Shown piece by piece: positions 41,666 to 50,399 of a stretch of 64,000 bases of DNA. Under the pieces are notes generated by a model. It made no database searches. It worked only from the letters and a program-made list of their open reading frames with translations, and had not been told where the DNA came from. This DNA is from Streptomyces sp. NBC_01016 (lineage in GTDB: Bacteria; Actinomycetota; Actinomycetes; Streptomycetales; Streptomycetaceae), in NCBI RefSeq assembly GCF_026341035.1, contig NZ_JAPEOQ010000001.1, positions 4,340,001 to 4,404,000 on the forward strand, in the 5' to 3' direction. A program made the translations under genes and the position numbers. Every line of letters starts with the position of its first letter. The first letter of the stretch is position 1.

Positions 41666-42661
41666 GTGATCGTCTGGATCAACGGGGCGTCCCGCGCGGG
41701 GAAGACCACCGCGGCGCGGGAGTTGATCGACCTGATCCCCGACTGCACACTCTTCGACCCCGAGGTGATCGACGGGGAGCTGGAGCGACTGCTGCCCGCC
41801 AAGCGCCTTGCCGAGGTGAGCGACCATCAGGACCTGCCGATCTGGCGGCGCCTCGTCGTCGACACCGCCGCGGCGCTCCTCGCCGAGCTGGGTGGCGTGC
41901 TCGTGGTGCCGATGGGGCTGCTCCGTGAGGAGTACCGCGACGAGGTCTTCGGTGGGCTCGCGGCCCGGCGGATTCCTGTGTGTCATGTGCTCCTTGCTCC
42001 TGGGGAAACGATCCTGCGCGCCCGTGACCCTGCCGGAGAGGCCCCCGCCGACATCGAGCCGTACCGGGCCGCGCTCGCCGGCTGGCTCACCGCCGACGCC
42101 TACCCCGTCGACAACAGCGCCCTGTCCCCGTACGAGACCGCCGTCCGGATCGCCGCGGCGCTGCGCACCGGGGACGCGCCGTCCTGCGACATCGTGCAGA
42201 CGCCCGAGCCCACTGCGGAGACGGTCGCCGCGGGTGTGCTGCTCTTCGACGACGAGGACCGGGTGCTGCTCGTCGACCCCACGTACAAGCCGGGCTGGGA
42301 GTTCCCCGGCGGTGTCGTCGAGGCGGGCGAGGCGCCCGCGCGCGCGGGCGTGCGTGAGGTGGCGGAGGAGACGGGGATCCAACTCGACGACGTGCCACGG
42401 CTGTTGGTCGTCGACTGGGAGGCACCCGTGCCGCCCGGCTACGGCGGCCTGCGGCTCCTCTTCGACGGCGGCCGGCTCATGGGCTCGCGGGCTCACGAAG
42501 TGCTGCTACCGGGGCCCGAGTTGCGCGCATGGCGCTTCGTGACGGAGAGCGAGGCGGCCGTGCTGCTGCCGCCCGTACGGTTCGAGCGGCTGCGCTGGGC
42601 CCTCAGGGCGCGCGAACGCGGCGCCGCCCACTACTTGGAGGCCGGGGTGCCGGTGGGGTGA
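41666..42661 (+). CDS. Fusion protein: TmrB-like P-loop domain plus Nudix hydrolase
   Basis: 331 residues from GTG 41666 with GGGGGAG upstream. The first 170 residues resemble the tunicamycin-resistance ATP-binding protein TmrB: VWINGASRAGKTTAA (Walker A, 7-14), LFDPE at 29-33, DLPIWR at 56-61, and VPMG at 81-84 before a late Arg. Residues 185-320 are a Nudix domain with the full box GGVVEAGEAPARAGVREVAEETG at 215-237. The fusion suggests a nucleotide- or nucleotide-sugar-directed kinase/hydrolase. The 3' end overlaps the convergent MBL gene by 31 bp. Confidence 0.8.
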   Translation: MIVWINGASRAGKTTAARELIDLIPDCTLFDPEVIDGELERLLPAKRLAEVSDHQDLPIWRRLVVDTAAALLAELGGVLVVPMGLLREEYRDEVFGGLAARRIPVCHVLLAPGETILRARDPAGEAPADIEPYRAALAGWLTADAYPVDNSALSPYETAVRIAAALRTGDAPSCDIVQTPEPTAETVAAGVLLFDDEDRVLLVDPTYKPGWEFPGGVVEAGEAPARAGVREVAEETGIQLDDVPRLLVVDWEAPVPPGYGGLRLLFDGGRLMGSRAHEVLLPGPELRAWRFVTESEAAVLLPPVRFERLRWALRARERGAAHYLEAGVPVG

Positions 42662-43395
42662 GCGCGCGCCACCGCCGCCCGCAGCGCCGCGCCCGCGCCG
42701 CCCACCACCGGATCGCCGTGCCCGAAGCAGGCCACCTCGCTGTCGAGCCCGGCGAGCCGCCGGTAGGAGGCGATCGCCCGCTCCTTGTCCAGGTTGAACA
42801 CGCCGAGCATCACCTGCCCGTCCAGCGGTGACGCCGCGATCGCGTCGCCGGTGAACAGCACGCCGTGCCGGGGGAGATGGACCGCGATCGACCCCTCGGT
42901 GTGTCCGGGCGCCGCGACCACGTGCGCCCCGTCACCGAAGTCGAGCACGTCACCGTCGTCCAACTCCCTTACGTAGTAAGGGAGCACAGGGTCGGCCGGA
43001 CGCGGCGGGAGTTGGGCCAGCGCTTGCGCGTGAAGGGGACGTTCCCAGTCCTCGTGGACCGGCTCGGGCCCCACCGCCTCGCCGCGCACATAGGGTGCGT
43101 CGAGCCGGTGTGCCGACACCTCGGCCCCGCTGAGGCGCGCGAACTCCCCGGCCCCGCCCGCATGGTCCTCGTGGAAGTGCGTGAGCACGATCCGCCGTAC
43201 GTCGCCGGGTTCGTGCCCCCACGCGCGTACGGCGTCGGCGACGGGACGCGCCGCGCCGACCGCGCCCGCGTCGATGAGCGTCAACCCGGCCGCGTCGCGC
43301 CAGAGATAGGCCTGGCCGACGGCGAACCGCAGCAACCGGAGCCGGGGTGTGACGTCGATGGTCCCGGTGACCGGGTACGCGTCGGTGGTGTCCAT
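42631..43395 (-). CDS. MBL-fold metallohydrolase
   Basis: 254 residues. The metal motif is IVLTHFHEDHAGGAGEFAR (HxHxDH); later ligands are in AAPGHTEGSIAVHLPRHGVLFTGDAI and CFGHGDPV. This is a glyoxalase II/lactonase-type zinc hydrolase with an unknown substrate. There is no signal peptide. It ends inside the 3' end of the TmrB-Nudix gene. Confidence 0.9.
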   Translation of the reverse strand: MDTTDAYPVTGTIDVTPRLRLLRFAVGQAYLWRDAAGLTLIDAGAVGAARPVADAVRAWGHEPGDVRRIVLTHFHEDHAGGAGEFARLSGAEVSAHRLDAPYVRGEAVGPEPVHEDWERPLHAQALAQLPPRPADPVLPYYVRELDDGDVLDFGDGAHVVAAPGHTEGSIAVHLPRHGVLFTGDAIAASPLDGQVMLGVFNLDKERAIASYRRLAGLDSEVACFGHGDPVVGGAGAALRAAVARAHPTGTPASK

Positions 43396-43467
43396 GCCGC
43401 GACCGTACGAGCCCCCTGCCCCGAGCCGCGTACGACTTGGCTCAGGGCAGAGACGCGGTGTGCGGGG

Positions 43468-44829
43468 TCAGTTGGCGGCCGCGTACTTCTGAAGGAACAG
43501 GGCCTCCGCCACCGAGAGACGCTCCAGCTCCTCCGGGGACACCGACTCGTTGACCGCGTGGATCTGGGCCTCCGGCTCGCTCAGGCCGATGAGCAGGATC
43601 TCCGCCTCCGGGTAGAGCGAGGCGAGCGTGTTGCACAACGGGATCGAGCCGCCCTGGCCCGCGTACTGCATCTCCTGTCCGTCGTACGCCTGCGCCATGG
43701 CGTCGGCCATCGCCGCGTACGCGGGGCTCGAGGTGTTCGCGCGGAACGGCTGGCCCTGGCCGACCTGTTCGACCGCGACCCGGGCGCCCCACGGGGTGTG
43801 CGCCTCGATGTGCGCCATGAGGAGCTTCGTGGCCTCCGAGGCGTCGACGCCCGGCGGGACGCGCAGGCTGATCAGCGCGCGGGCACCCGCCTGCACGGAC
43901 GGCGTCGCGCCGACGACGGGCGGGCTGTCGATGCCGAGGACGGTGACGGCGGGGCGCGCCCAGATGCGGTCGGCGACCGTGCCGGATCCGATCAGGCCGA
44001 CGCCGTCGAGCACCTTCGCGTCCTTGCGGAACGTTTCCTCGTCGTACTGCAGGCCGTCCCAGGACTCCGCGGAGTCCAGTCCTTCGATGGTCGTCGAGCC
44101 GTCCTCGGCGCGCAGCGAGTCCAGGACGCGGACCAGGGCGGCGAGCGCGTCCGGTGCGGCGCCGCCGAACTGGCCGGAGTGCAGGTTGCCTTCGAGGGTG
44201 TCGACCTGGACGCGGACCAGCGTCATGCCGCGCAGGGTCGCCGTCGCGGTCGGCAGGCCGACGCGGAAGTTGCCCGCGTCGCCGATGACGATCGTGTCGG
44301 CGGTGAGCAGTTCGGGGTGCTGCTCGGCGTAGCGCTCCAGGCCGCCCGTGCCCTGCTCCTCGGAACCCTCCGCGATCACCTTGACGTTGACCGGCACCCC
44401 GCCGTTCGCCTTCAGCGCGCGGATCGCCAGCAGGTGAAGCAGCACGCCGCCCTTGCAGTCGGCCGATCCGCGCCCGTACCAGCGGCCGTCCGCGCGCTCC
44501 GTCAGTTCGAACGGGGGTGTCACCCACGCCGACTCGTCCAGCGTCGGCTGTACGTCGTAGTGCGCGTACAGCAGCACCGTGGGCGCACCCGCGGGGCCGG
44601 GCAGGAATCCGTACACCGACTGCGTGCCGTCCGGGGTGTCGAGCAGTGCGACGTCCTGAAAACCCTCCGAGCGCAGTGCGTCGGCGACCCAGTTCGCGGC
44701 GCCCTCGCTCTCGCTCTTCGGGTATTGCTCGAAGTCCGCCACCGACTTGAAAGCGACCAGTTCGGTCAGCTCCGTCTTGGCCCTCGGCATGAGCGAGGCG
44801 ACGGTCTCGGCGATCGGATGCGGCGACAT
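43468..44829 (-). CDS. M20-family dipeptidase
   Basis: 453 residues from ATG 44829 with GAGGAG 8 nt upstream. TVLLYAHYDVQP, WYGRGSADCKGGVLLHLLAI, VIAEGSEEQGTGGLERY and TIVIGDAGNF give the two-zinc ligand set, and HSGQFGGAAPDALAALVRVL starts the lid domain. Enzymes of this group cleave dipeptides or N-acyl amino acids in the cytosol. Confidence 0.92.
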   Translation of the reverse strand: MSPHPIAETVASLMPRAKTELTELVAFKSVADFEQYPKSESEGAANWVADALRSEGFQDVALLDTPDGTQSVYGFLPGPAGAPTVLLYAHYDVQPTLDESAWVTPPFELTERADGRWYGRGSADCKGGVLLHLLAIRALKANGGVPVNVKVIAEGSEEQGTGGLERYAEQHPELLTADTIVIGDAGNFRVGLPTATATLRGMTLVRVQVDTLEGNLHSGQFGGAAPDALAALVRVLDSLRAEDGSTTIEGLDSAESWDGLQYDEETFRKDAKVLDGVGLIGSGTVADRIWARPAVTVLGIDSPPVVGATPSVQAGARALISLRVPPGVDASEATKLLMAHIEAHTPWGARVAVEQVGQGQPFRANTSSPAYAAMADAMAQAYDGQEMQYAGQGGSIPLCNTLASLYPEAEILLIGLSEPEAQIHAVNESVSPEELERLSVAEALFLQKYAAAN

Positions 44830-44972
44830 GGGCACGCTCCTCGTAGGTGCGACGTTGTGCAGGGTGTGCGGAAGATCCTCCCATAGAGGGCCGACGCACT
44901 GCCCGCCGTAGGATGCCTGGGACAGGTGCGGCAGGCATTCCAAGATGGCCGAAACGGGAGCAGCAGACCATC

Positions 44973-46211
44973 GTGAGCAGCGAGAATCCGGCGACGGACG
45001 GCACGGACGGCAACGAGACGGGCGACGGCGGGCCCTCCGGGAGTGTGTGGGACGTCGTCGTCGTGGGCGCGGGCCCGGCCGGCGCCTCCGCCGCGTACGC
45101 GGCCGCGAGCGCGGGGCGTCGGGTGCTGCTCCTGGAGAAGGCCGAACTGCCCCGCTACAAGACGTGCGGCGGCGGCATCATCGGCCCTTCGCGGGACTCG
45201 CTGCCGCCCGGCTTCGTGCTGCCGTTCAAGGACCGGATCAACGCGGTGACGTTCTCCCTGAACGGCAGGTACACCCGCACCCGGCGCTCCAAGAAGATGC
45301 TGTTCGGGCTCATCAACCGGCCCGAGTTCGACGCCCAGCTCGTCGAGCATGCCCAGAAGGCGGGCGCCGAGCTGCGCACCGGTGTCACGGTGACGAGCGT
45401 CGAGCAGCACGGCAGCGCCGTGCCCGACCGGCGTACCGTCGCGGTCGGGCTGCAGGGCGGCGAGACGATCCTGGCGCGGGCCGTGGTCGGCGCCGACGGC
45501 AGCGCGAGCCGGATCGGCGCGCATGTCGGCGTGGAGATGGACCAGGTCGACCTCGGCCTCGAGGCGGAGATCCCGGTACCGCAGAGCGTCGCCGAGGACT
45601 GGCAGGGGCGGGTCCTCATCGACTGGGGGCCGATTCCCGGCAGTTACGGGTGGGTGTTCCCGAAGGGCGACACCCTCACCGTGGGCGTGATCTCGGCGAA
45701 GGGGGAAGGCGCCGCCACCAAGCGGTACTTGGAGGACTTCATCGCGCGCCTCGGGCTCGCCGGCTTCGATCCTTCGATCTCGTCCGGGCACCTGACGCGC
45801 TGCCGCGCCGACGACTCGCCGCTCTCGCGCGGCCGCGTCCTGGTGTGCGGCGACGCGGCGGGACTCCTGGAGCCGTGGACCCGGGAGGGCATCTCGTTCG
45901 CGCTGCGCTCGGGGCGGCTCGCGGGGGAGTGGGCGGTGCGCGTCGCCGAGGCGCACGACGCGGTGGACGCGCGGCGCCAGGCGCTGAACTACGCGTTCGC
46001 CGTCAAGGCCGGGCTCGGCGTCGAAATGGCCGTCGGCAAGAGCATGTTGGCCGTCTTCGAGCGCAAGCCGGGGCTGCTGCACGCGGTACTCACCTCGGTG
46101 CGCCCCGCGTGGAACGCGTTCGCGAGGATCACGCGGGGCTCGTCCTCCCTGGGCGAGCTCGTGCGGACGCATCCGATGGCGGGGCGGGCACTGTCGCGGC
46201 TCGACCGATGA
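44973..46211 (+). CDS. Geranylgeranyl reductase-family FAD-dependent oxidoreductase
   Basis: 412 residues from GTG 44973. VWDVVVVGAGPAGASAAYAAASAGRRVLLLEKAELPRYKTCGGGI is the FAD-binding start of the geranylgeranyl reductase/halogenase-like group, with the conserved PRxKxCGG. ARAVVGADGSASRIG and RVLVCGDAAGLLEPWTREGISFALRSG complete the FAD site. The first 24 residues are low-complexity. It probably saturates isoprenoid or menaquinone side chains; no terpene gene is adjacent. Confidence 0.9.
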   Translation: MSSENPATDGTDGNETGDGGPSGSVWDVVVVGAGPAGASAAYAAASAGRRVLLLEKAELPRYKTCGGGIIGPSRDSLPPGFVLPFKDRINAVTFSLNGRYTRTRRSKKMLFGLINRPEFDAQLVEHAQKAGAELRTGVTVTSVEQHGSAVPDRRTVAVGLQGGETILARAVVGADGSASRIGAHVGVEMDQVDLGLEAEIPVPQSVAEDWQGRVLIDWGPIPGSYGWVFPKGDTLTVGVISAKGEGAATKRYLEDFIARLGLAGFDPSISSGHLTRCRADDSPLSRGRVLVCGDAAGLLEPWTREGISFALRSGRLAGEWAVRVAEAHDAVDARRQALNYAFAVKAGLGVEMAVGKSMLAVFERKPGLLHAVLTSVRPAWNAFARITRGSSSLGELVRTHPMAGRALSRLDR

Positions 46212-46264
46212 CGGTCACTTGACCGTGCTCCGGGCCGCGTCACGGTCACTTGACCGTGACGCGG
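46211..46264. repeat. Duplicated palindrome at the end of convergent genes
   Basis: ACGGTCACTTGACCGTG occurs at 46211-46227 and again at 46242-46258. The second copy extends to a 14-bp perfect stem with only CT as loop (46235-46264). It codes for the last residues of the deazaflavin enzyme on the minus strand and can terminate the flavoprotein gene on the plus strand. Confidence 0.7.
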
Positions 46265-46704
46265 AAGACCGGGTGGTCCGGCAGAGCGGCGGACAGCTCG
46301 GCGTCCGTCGACTTCGCCGTGACGCCCTTGAAGTAGTCGTTCACCTGCCAGCCCCACCGCTCCAGGTACGTGCGCAGCACGTCGCGCTTGAGGTCGTCGT
46401 CGGACAGCTCGACGGCCTCGAACGTGCGGACCTTGCGGCCCACCCGCAGCTCGCCGCCGCCCGCGGCGTGCATGTTCTTCACCCACTGCGAGTGGCCGCG
46501 CGCCGAGATCAGGTACTGCTTGCCCTCGTACGTGTGCGGGTTGACCGGGATGCGCTGCATCTCGCCGCTCTTGCGGCCGCGGACGGAGAGCTCCGCGGAG
46601 CCGGCGAGGCTGAGTCCGCGGCGGGCCAGCCAGCCGATGACCCGGTTCAGGCGGACGGCAGTCGGGTTGGCCTTCAGGTAGTAAGGCTCGGACTGTGCGG
46701 TCAT
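46246..46704 (-). CDS. Nitroreductase/deazaflavin-dependent oxidoreductase family protein
   Basis: 152 residues from ATG 46704 with a GGGGG site. LSVRGRKSGEMQRIPVNPHTYEGKQYLISARGHSQWVKNMHAAGGGELRVGRK is the DDN-type split-barrel fold that binds F420 (deazaflavin). Such enzymes reduce nitro compounds, quinones or activated alkenes in actinomycetes. It is divergent from a TetR gene, with two matching palindromes between them. Confidence 0.88.
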   Translation of the reverse strand: MTAQSEPYYLKANPTAVRLNRVIGWLARRGLSLAGSAELSVRGRKSGEMQRIPVNPHTYEGKQYLISARGHSQWVKNMHAAGGGELRVGRKVRTFEAVELSDDDLKRDVLRTYLERWGWQVNDYFKGVTAKSTDAELSAALPDHPVFRVTVK

Positions 46705-46724
46705 GGCGACCCCCGGAGTGATTT

Positions 46725-46792
46725 CGAGAGCGGTGCTCTCGCTTGAGAGCAGTCTGCACGGGTTTGATGATCCAAAGCAAGAGCGGTGCTCT
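46725..46792. promoter_or_regulatory. Two TetR operator copies
   Basis: CGAGAGC-GGT-GCTCTCG (46725-46741) and AGAGC-GGT-GCTCT (46780-46792) share the same core, centred 53 bp apart (about five helical turns). They lie between the deazaflavin enzyme and its TetR gene and are good candidates for co-operative repression of both. Confidence 0.65.
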
Positions 46793-46852
46793 CTTTTTTG
46801 AGCGCCGCACTGTGATGTGTGCACCGCTCCATATCCGTGGAACACTCGAACC

Positions 46853-47578
46853 ATGAGTACGCGCCGCAGCACACCCCCACGAGCCACGAGTGCCGCCCAG
46901 GGAGCCCGCGCCCGCGCCCGGCAAGAGATCACCACCGCCATCAAGGACGAGGCGCGCAGACAGCTCGCCGAGAGTGGCGCGGCCAAGCTCTCGCTGCGCG
47001 CTGTGGCCCGGGAACTCGGCATGGTCTCATCGGCCCTGTACCGCTATTTCCCCAGCCGTGACGACCTGCTGACCGCGCTCATCATCGACGCGTACGACGC
47101 CCTCGGCGAGGCCGCCGAAGGCGCCGACGTCGGCTTCGTCCGGACGTCGGCGGCCACTGAGCGCTGGAGCGCCGTGTGCGGGGCGGTACGGGACTGGGCT
47201 CTGACGTACCCGCACGAGTACGCCCTCATCTACGGGTCGCCCGTGCCCGGATATACGGCTCCGGACACCACGGTCAGGGCCGCCGCGCGCGTCGGGCAAC
47301 TGCTCATGGGGATCGTCCGCGACGCGCACCAGGGCGGCGGCGTGACGCCGCCCGAGCTCTCCGGCGCGCTGCGGGCCGAGGCCGAGCGCATGGCCGCGGA
47401 TCTCGCGCCGGACCTGCCACCGGGGGTGGTGGCCGCGCTCGTCGCCGCGTGGGCGCAACTGTTCGGGCTCATCGGTTTCGAGCTGTTCGGCCAGTTCAAC
47501 CGCGTCGTCGACGACCGATCCGCCTTCTTCGCCCACGCCGTGTCGCGGCTCGCCCAGGACGTCGGGCTCCCCGGGTAG
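46853..47578 (+). CDS. TetR/AcrR-family regulator (WHG-type C-terminal domain)
   Basis: 241 residues from ATG 46853. The HTH is ITTAIKDEARRQLAESGAAKLSLRAVARELGMVSSALYRYFPSRDDLLTALIIDAYDALGEA. The C-terminal part (YPHEYALIYGSPVPGY and WAQLFGLIGFELFGQF) matches the WHG-type ligand domain. It probably represses itself and the divergent deazaflavin enzyme through the twin palindromes. No ribosome site is obvious. Confidence 0.9.
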   Translation: MSTRRSTPPRATSAAQGARARARQEITTAIKDEARRQLAESGAAKLSLRAVARELGMVSSALYRYFPSRDDLLTALIIDAYDALGEAAEGADVGFVRTSAATERWSAVCGAVRDWALTYPHEYALIYGSPVPGYTAPDTTVRAAARVGQLLMGIVRDAHQGGGVTPPELSGALRAEAERMAADLAPDLPPGVVAALVAAWAQLFGLIGFELFGQFNRVVDDRSAFFAHAVSRLAQDVGLPG

Positions 47579-47656
47579 CCGTACTCCCGCGGAAGTACAC
47601 GTGATCACCTCGCACGGCGGACGCCCGACGCCGCCCGGGGCGCTTAGCGTGGCGGC

Positions 47657-48910
47657 ATGGACGAGCAGCGCGTACGTGACGGTGGCCCGCCCCGGCAGTG
47701 GGGCGGGCCACCGTGGCTGCGCGACCGGTGGGGGCGCGGGTCCGTCGAGGGCGACCGGCGGTGGCCGTGGCGGTCCACGCTGCTCGTCACCGCGTTCGTC
47801 CTCGTGGGGACCAACTTCGCCGCGCACGGGCAGGTGGGCGAGCGCGCGGACCTGGATGTGTTCGCGCGGCTGCTGATGCTCGTCGGGGGTGTACTGCTCC
47901 TGTGGCGCCAGCGGTACCCGGTCGCCGTCGCGTTCGGCACGACGGCGTGCGTGACTGTGTACCTGGGCGCCGGATATCCGTACGGTCCTGTGTTCCTGCT
48001 CGTGGCCCTCGCGTGCTTCTCCGCGATCGTGGCGGGGCGCCGGTGGGCGGCGTGGGGCGTGGCCGGGGTGCTCTGGCTGGGGCATCTGCTCATCGGGCAC
48101 TGGCTGTACGCGTATCTGCCGCCCTCGGGCGACGGGCCCGCCCCGTGGGCGCAGGAGGGGATCGTCGCGGCCTGGGTGCTGGCGATCATGGCGATCGCCG
48201 AGCTGGCGAGGGTGCGGCGCGAACAGTGGGAGCACGCGCGCGTGGAGCGGGAGAAGGCGGCCAAGCGGCGGGCCGACGAGGAACGCCTGCGCATCGCCCG
48301 CGAACTCCACGACGTGCTCGCCCACTCCATCTCCGTGATCAACGTGCAGGCGGGCGTCGGGCTCGCCCTTCTCGACACCGACCCGGAGCAGGCACGCACC
48401 GCGCTGACCACCATCAAGAGCGCGAGCAAGGAGGCGCTGGGAGAGGTGCGGCAGGTCCTCGACACCCTCCGGACCCCCGGCGACGCGCCCCGCGCACCCG
48501 CACCCGGCCTCGACCGCCTCCCGGAACTCGTCGACCAGGCCGCGGGCGCCGGGCTCACCGTCGACGTCACCACCGAGGGGCCGCGGGCCACGCTGCCGCC
48601 GGGCGCGGACCTCGCCGCGTTCCGTATCGTGCAGGAAGCGCTCACCAACGTCGTACGGCACTCGGGCTCACGCCACGCGCGCGTGCAACTGTCGTACGGG
48701 GGCGACGCGTTGACGCTCACCGTCGACGACGACGGGCCCTCGACCCACGCCGACGCGGGCGGCAGCGGCAACGGGCTCGCCGGAATGCGCGAGCGCGCCG
48801 CCGCCCTCGGTGGCACGATCGAGGCGGGCCCGCGCGCCGACGGAGGTTTTCGCGTCGTTGCCCGGCTCCCGCTCACCACGACCGCCGCCGCACCGGAGGA
48901 GCTCCAGTGA
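47657..48910 (+). CDS. Sensor histidine kinase (NarL-partner, HisKA_3 type)
   Basis: 417 residues. Four to five membrane helices (about 40-60, 70-84, 88-125, 132-155, 168-184) lead into a coiled linker and the dimer/phospho domain RLRIARELHDVLAHSISVINVQAG with His218. AFRIVQEALTNVVRHSGSRHARVQ and SGNGLAGMRERAAALGG are the N- and G-boxes of the ATPase. It shares a transcript with its response regulator. TAGCGT (47645-47650) 6 nt before the ATG suggests leaderless translation. Confidence 0.93.
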   Translation: MDEQRVRDGGPPRQWGGPPWLRDRWGRGSVEGDRRWPWRSTLLVTAFVLVGTNFAAHGQVGERADLDVFARLLMLVGGVLLLWRQRYPVAVAFGTTACVTVYLGAGYPYGPVFLLVALACFSAIVAGRRWAAWGVAGVLWLGHLLIGHWLYAYLPPSGDGPAPWAQEGIVAAWVLAIMAIAELARVRREQWEHARVEREKAAKRRADEERLRIARELHDVLAHSISVINVQAGVGLALLDTDPEQARTALTTIKSASKEALGEVRQVLDTLRTPGDAPRAPAPGLDRLPELVDQAAGAGLTVDVTTEGPRATLPPGADLAAFRIVQEALTNVVRHSGSRHARVQLSYGGDALTLTVDDDGPSTHADAGGSGNGLAGMRERAAALGGTIEAGPRADGGFRVVARLPLTTTAAAPEELQ

Positions 48911-49572
48911 TCCGCGTACTGCTCGCCGACGACCAGTCGCTCGTCCGCGCCGGGTTCCGGGCGCTGCTCGACGCGCAGAGCGACATCGAGGTCGCGGGCG
49001 AGGCGGCGGACGGCGAGGAAGCGGTGCGCCTGGTGCGCGAACTGCGCCCCGACGTCGTGCTCATGGACATCCGCATGCCGCTGCTCGACGGCCTCGCGGC
49101 GACCCGCCGGATCGGCGCGGACGCGGACCTGGAGGCGGTGAAGGTGGTCATGCTCACCACCTTCGAACTCGACGAGTACGTCTTCGAGGCCATCCGCTCC
49201 GGGGCTTCCGGGTTCCTCGTCAAGGACACCGAGCCGGAGGAACTGCTGCGCGCCGTAAGGGCAGTTGTCCATGGCGACGCGCTGCTCTCGCCGGGCGTCA
49301 CCCGGCGCCTGATCGCCGAGTTCGCGGCGCGCTCGAAGGAGCCGGCGGCCGCCGCGCCGCTCGACGAACTGACGGAGCGGGAGCGGGAGGTGATGGCGCT
49401 CGTCGGCATCGGCCTGTCCAACGAGGAGATCGCCCGCCGCCTCGTCGTCAGCCCGCTCACCGCGAAGACCCATGTGAGCCGCACGATGGTGAAGCTGGGC
49501 GCCCGCGACCGGGCCCAACTCGTCGTCCTCGCCTACGAGTCGGGACTCGTGCGGCCGGGATGGCTGGGCTGA
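48907..49572 (+). CDS. LuxR/NarL-family response regulator
   Basis: 221 residues from GTG 48907, which overlaps the kinase stop (GTGA). Receiver: LLADDQSLVRAGFRALL with the acidic pocket, and Asp54 in VVLMDIRMPLLDG. Output: LTEREREVMALVGIGLSNEEIARRLVVSPLTAKTHVSRTMVKLGARDRAQLVVLAYE, the LuxR HTH. The target genes are unknown; no transporter is adjacent on the same strand. Confidence 0.95.
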   Translation: MIRVLLADDQSLVRAGFRALLDAQSDIEVAGEAADGEEAVRLVRELRPDVVLMDIRMPLLDGLAATRRIGADADLEAVKVVMLTTFELDEYVFEAIRSGASGFLVKDTEPEELLRAVRAVVHGDALLSPGVTRRLIAEFAARSKEPAAAAPLDELTEREREVMALVGIGLSNEEIARRLVVSPLTAKTHVSRTMVKLGARDRAQLVVLAYESGLVRPGWLG

Positions 49573-49593
49573 GACCGATCGCGGCGCCGCATG

Positions 49594-50343
49594 CTAGACC
49601 CCGGAGTGCTCCCGCCAGAGCGCGGCGAGCGCGGAGTCCCCGCTCACATCCGGGAACGGCAGCCGGTTCCACAGCGCCAGGTACAACCGCGCGGCGGGAC
49701 CGGTGAGTTCGCACTCCGCCTCGCCCGAGACACCGCGCTCGGCGGCCGGCGGATGCTGCGTGATCCGCACCGTCCACACGGCGTCCGGGCCGGCGTCCGT
49801 GGCCCGTACGCGCAGGATCCTGGGAACGTCCGAGCGCACCCTGCTGCGCCCCCGGGCGTGGAAACCGGTGAGCAGCTCGTCGATGCCGTCGACCGCGAAC
49901 TCCGGGGTGATCGGGGCGGGTTCGTCGTGCGTGGCCCTGTTCAGGGCCGACTGCGCGTCCACGCGGTGCACCGTCGTCTCGTGCGCCTGGCGGCGGGCCC
50001 AGAACGCCAACGGCGAGGGGGCCGGGAGGAAGGCCCAGCAGTCCACGTCGGGCCGCGCGTTCGTCAGTGTGTCGACGAGCTGCCGGTGTCCCTCGCGGAA
50101 CCAGGAGAGCAGGTCGGCGCCGTCCAGTGCGGTGTCGTGCTGGTCGATCCCGTGCGGCTTGAGCTGGCCCTGCGCCACGTACGAGGTCGCCCAGCGGTGC
50201 ACCGCACCCTGGTGACGTAGGAGATCGCGCACCTGCCAGCCGGGGCACGTCGACACCTTGGCGTCGACGCCCGCCTCTTCTGCGGCCGCGGCCAGCAACT
50301 GGCCCTCGTCGTCGACGATTCGAATGTGTTCGGCAATCTGCAT
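49594..50343 (-). CDS. Maleylpyruvate isomerase family mycothiol-dependent enzyme
   Basis: 249 residues. VSTCPGWQVRDLLRHQGAVHRWA at the N-terminus and AFWARRQAHETTVHRVDAQSAL supply the His and Asp/Glu metal ligands of the DinB-like four-helix bundle in this mycothiol S-transferase family. The C-terminal SCP-like domain (WTVRITQHPPAAERGVSGEAECELTGPAARLYLALWNRL) is also typical. The reaction is a thiol-dependent isomerisation or conjugation; the substrate is unknown. Confidence 0.85.
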   Translation of the reverse strand: MQIAEHIRIVDDEGQLLAAAAEEAGVDAKVSTCPGWQVRDLLRHQGAVHRWATSYVAQGQLKPHGIDQHDTALDGADLLSWFREGHRQLVDTLTNARPDVDCWAFLPAPSPLAFWARRQAHETTVHRVDAQSALNRATHDEPAPITPEFAVDGIDELLTGFHARGRSRVRSDVPRILRVRATDAGPDAVWTVRITQHPPAAERGVSGEAECELTGPAARLYLALWNRLPFPDVSGDSALAALWREHSGV

Positions 50344-50399
50344 ACGCGGAGTCTGCCGCTACACGTGTGCGTCAACGCAAGCCAATTCCAATACCTGGT

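Noticed and set aside
41199..41669. 156-codon plus-strand frame in the 41-kb intergenic region
   Set aside because: Codon use lacks the strong G/C third-position bias, no ribosome site or motif is present, and it covers large hairpins.
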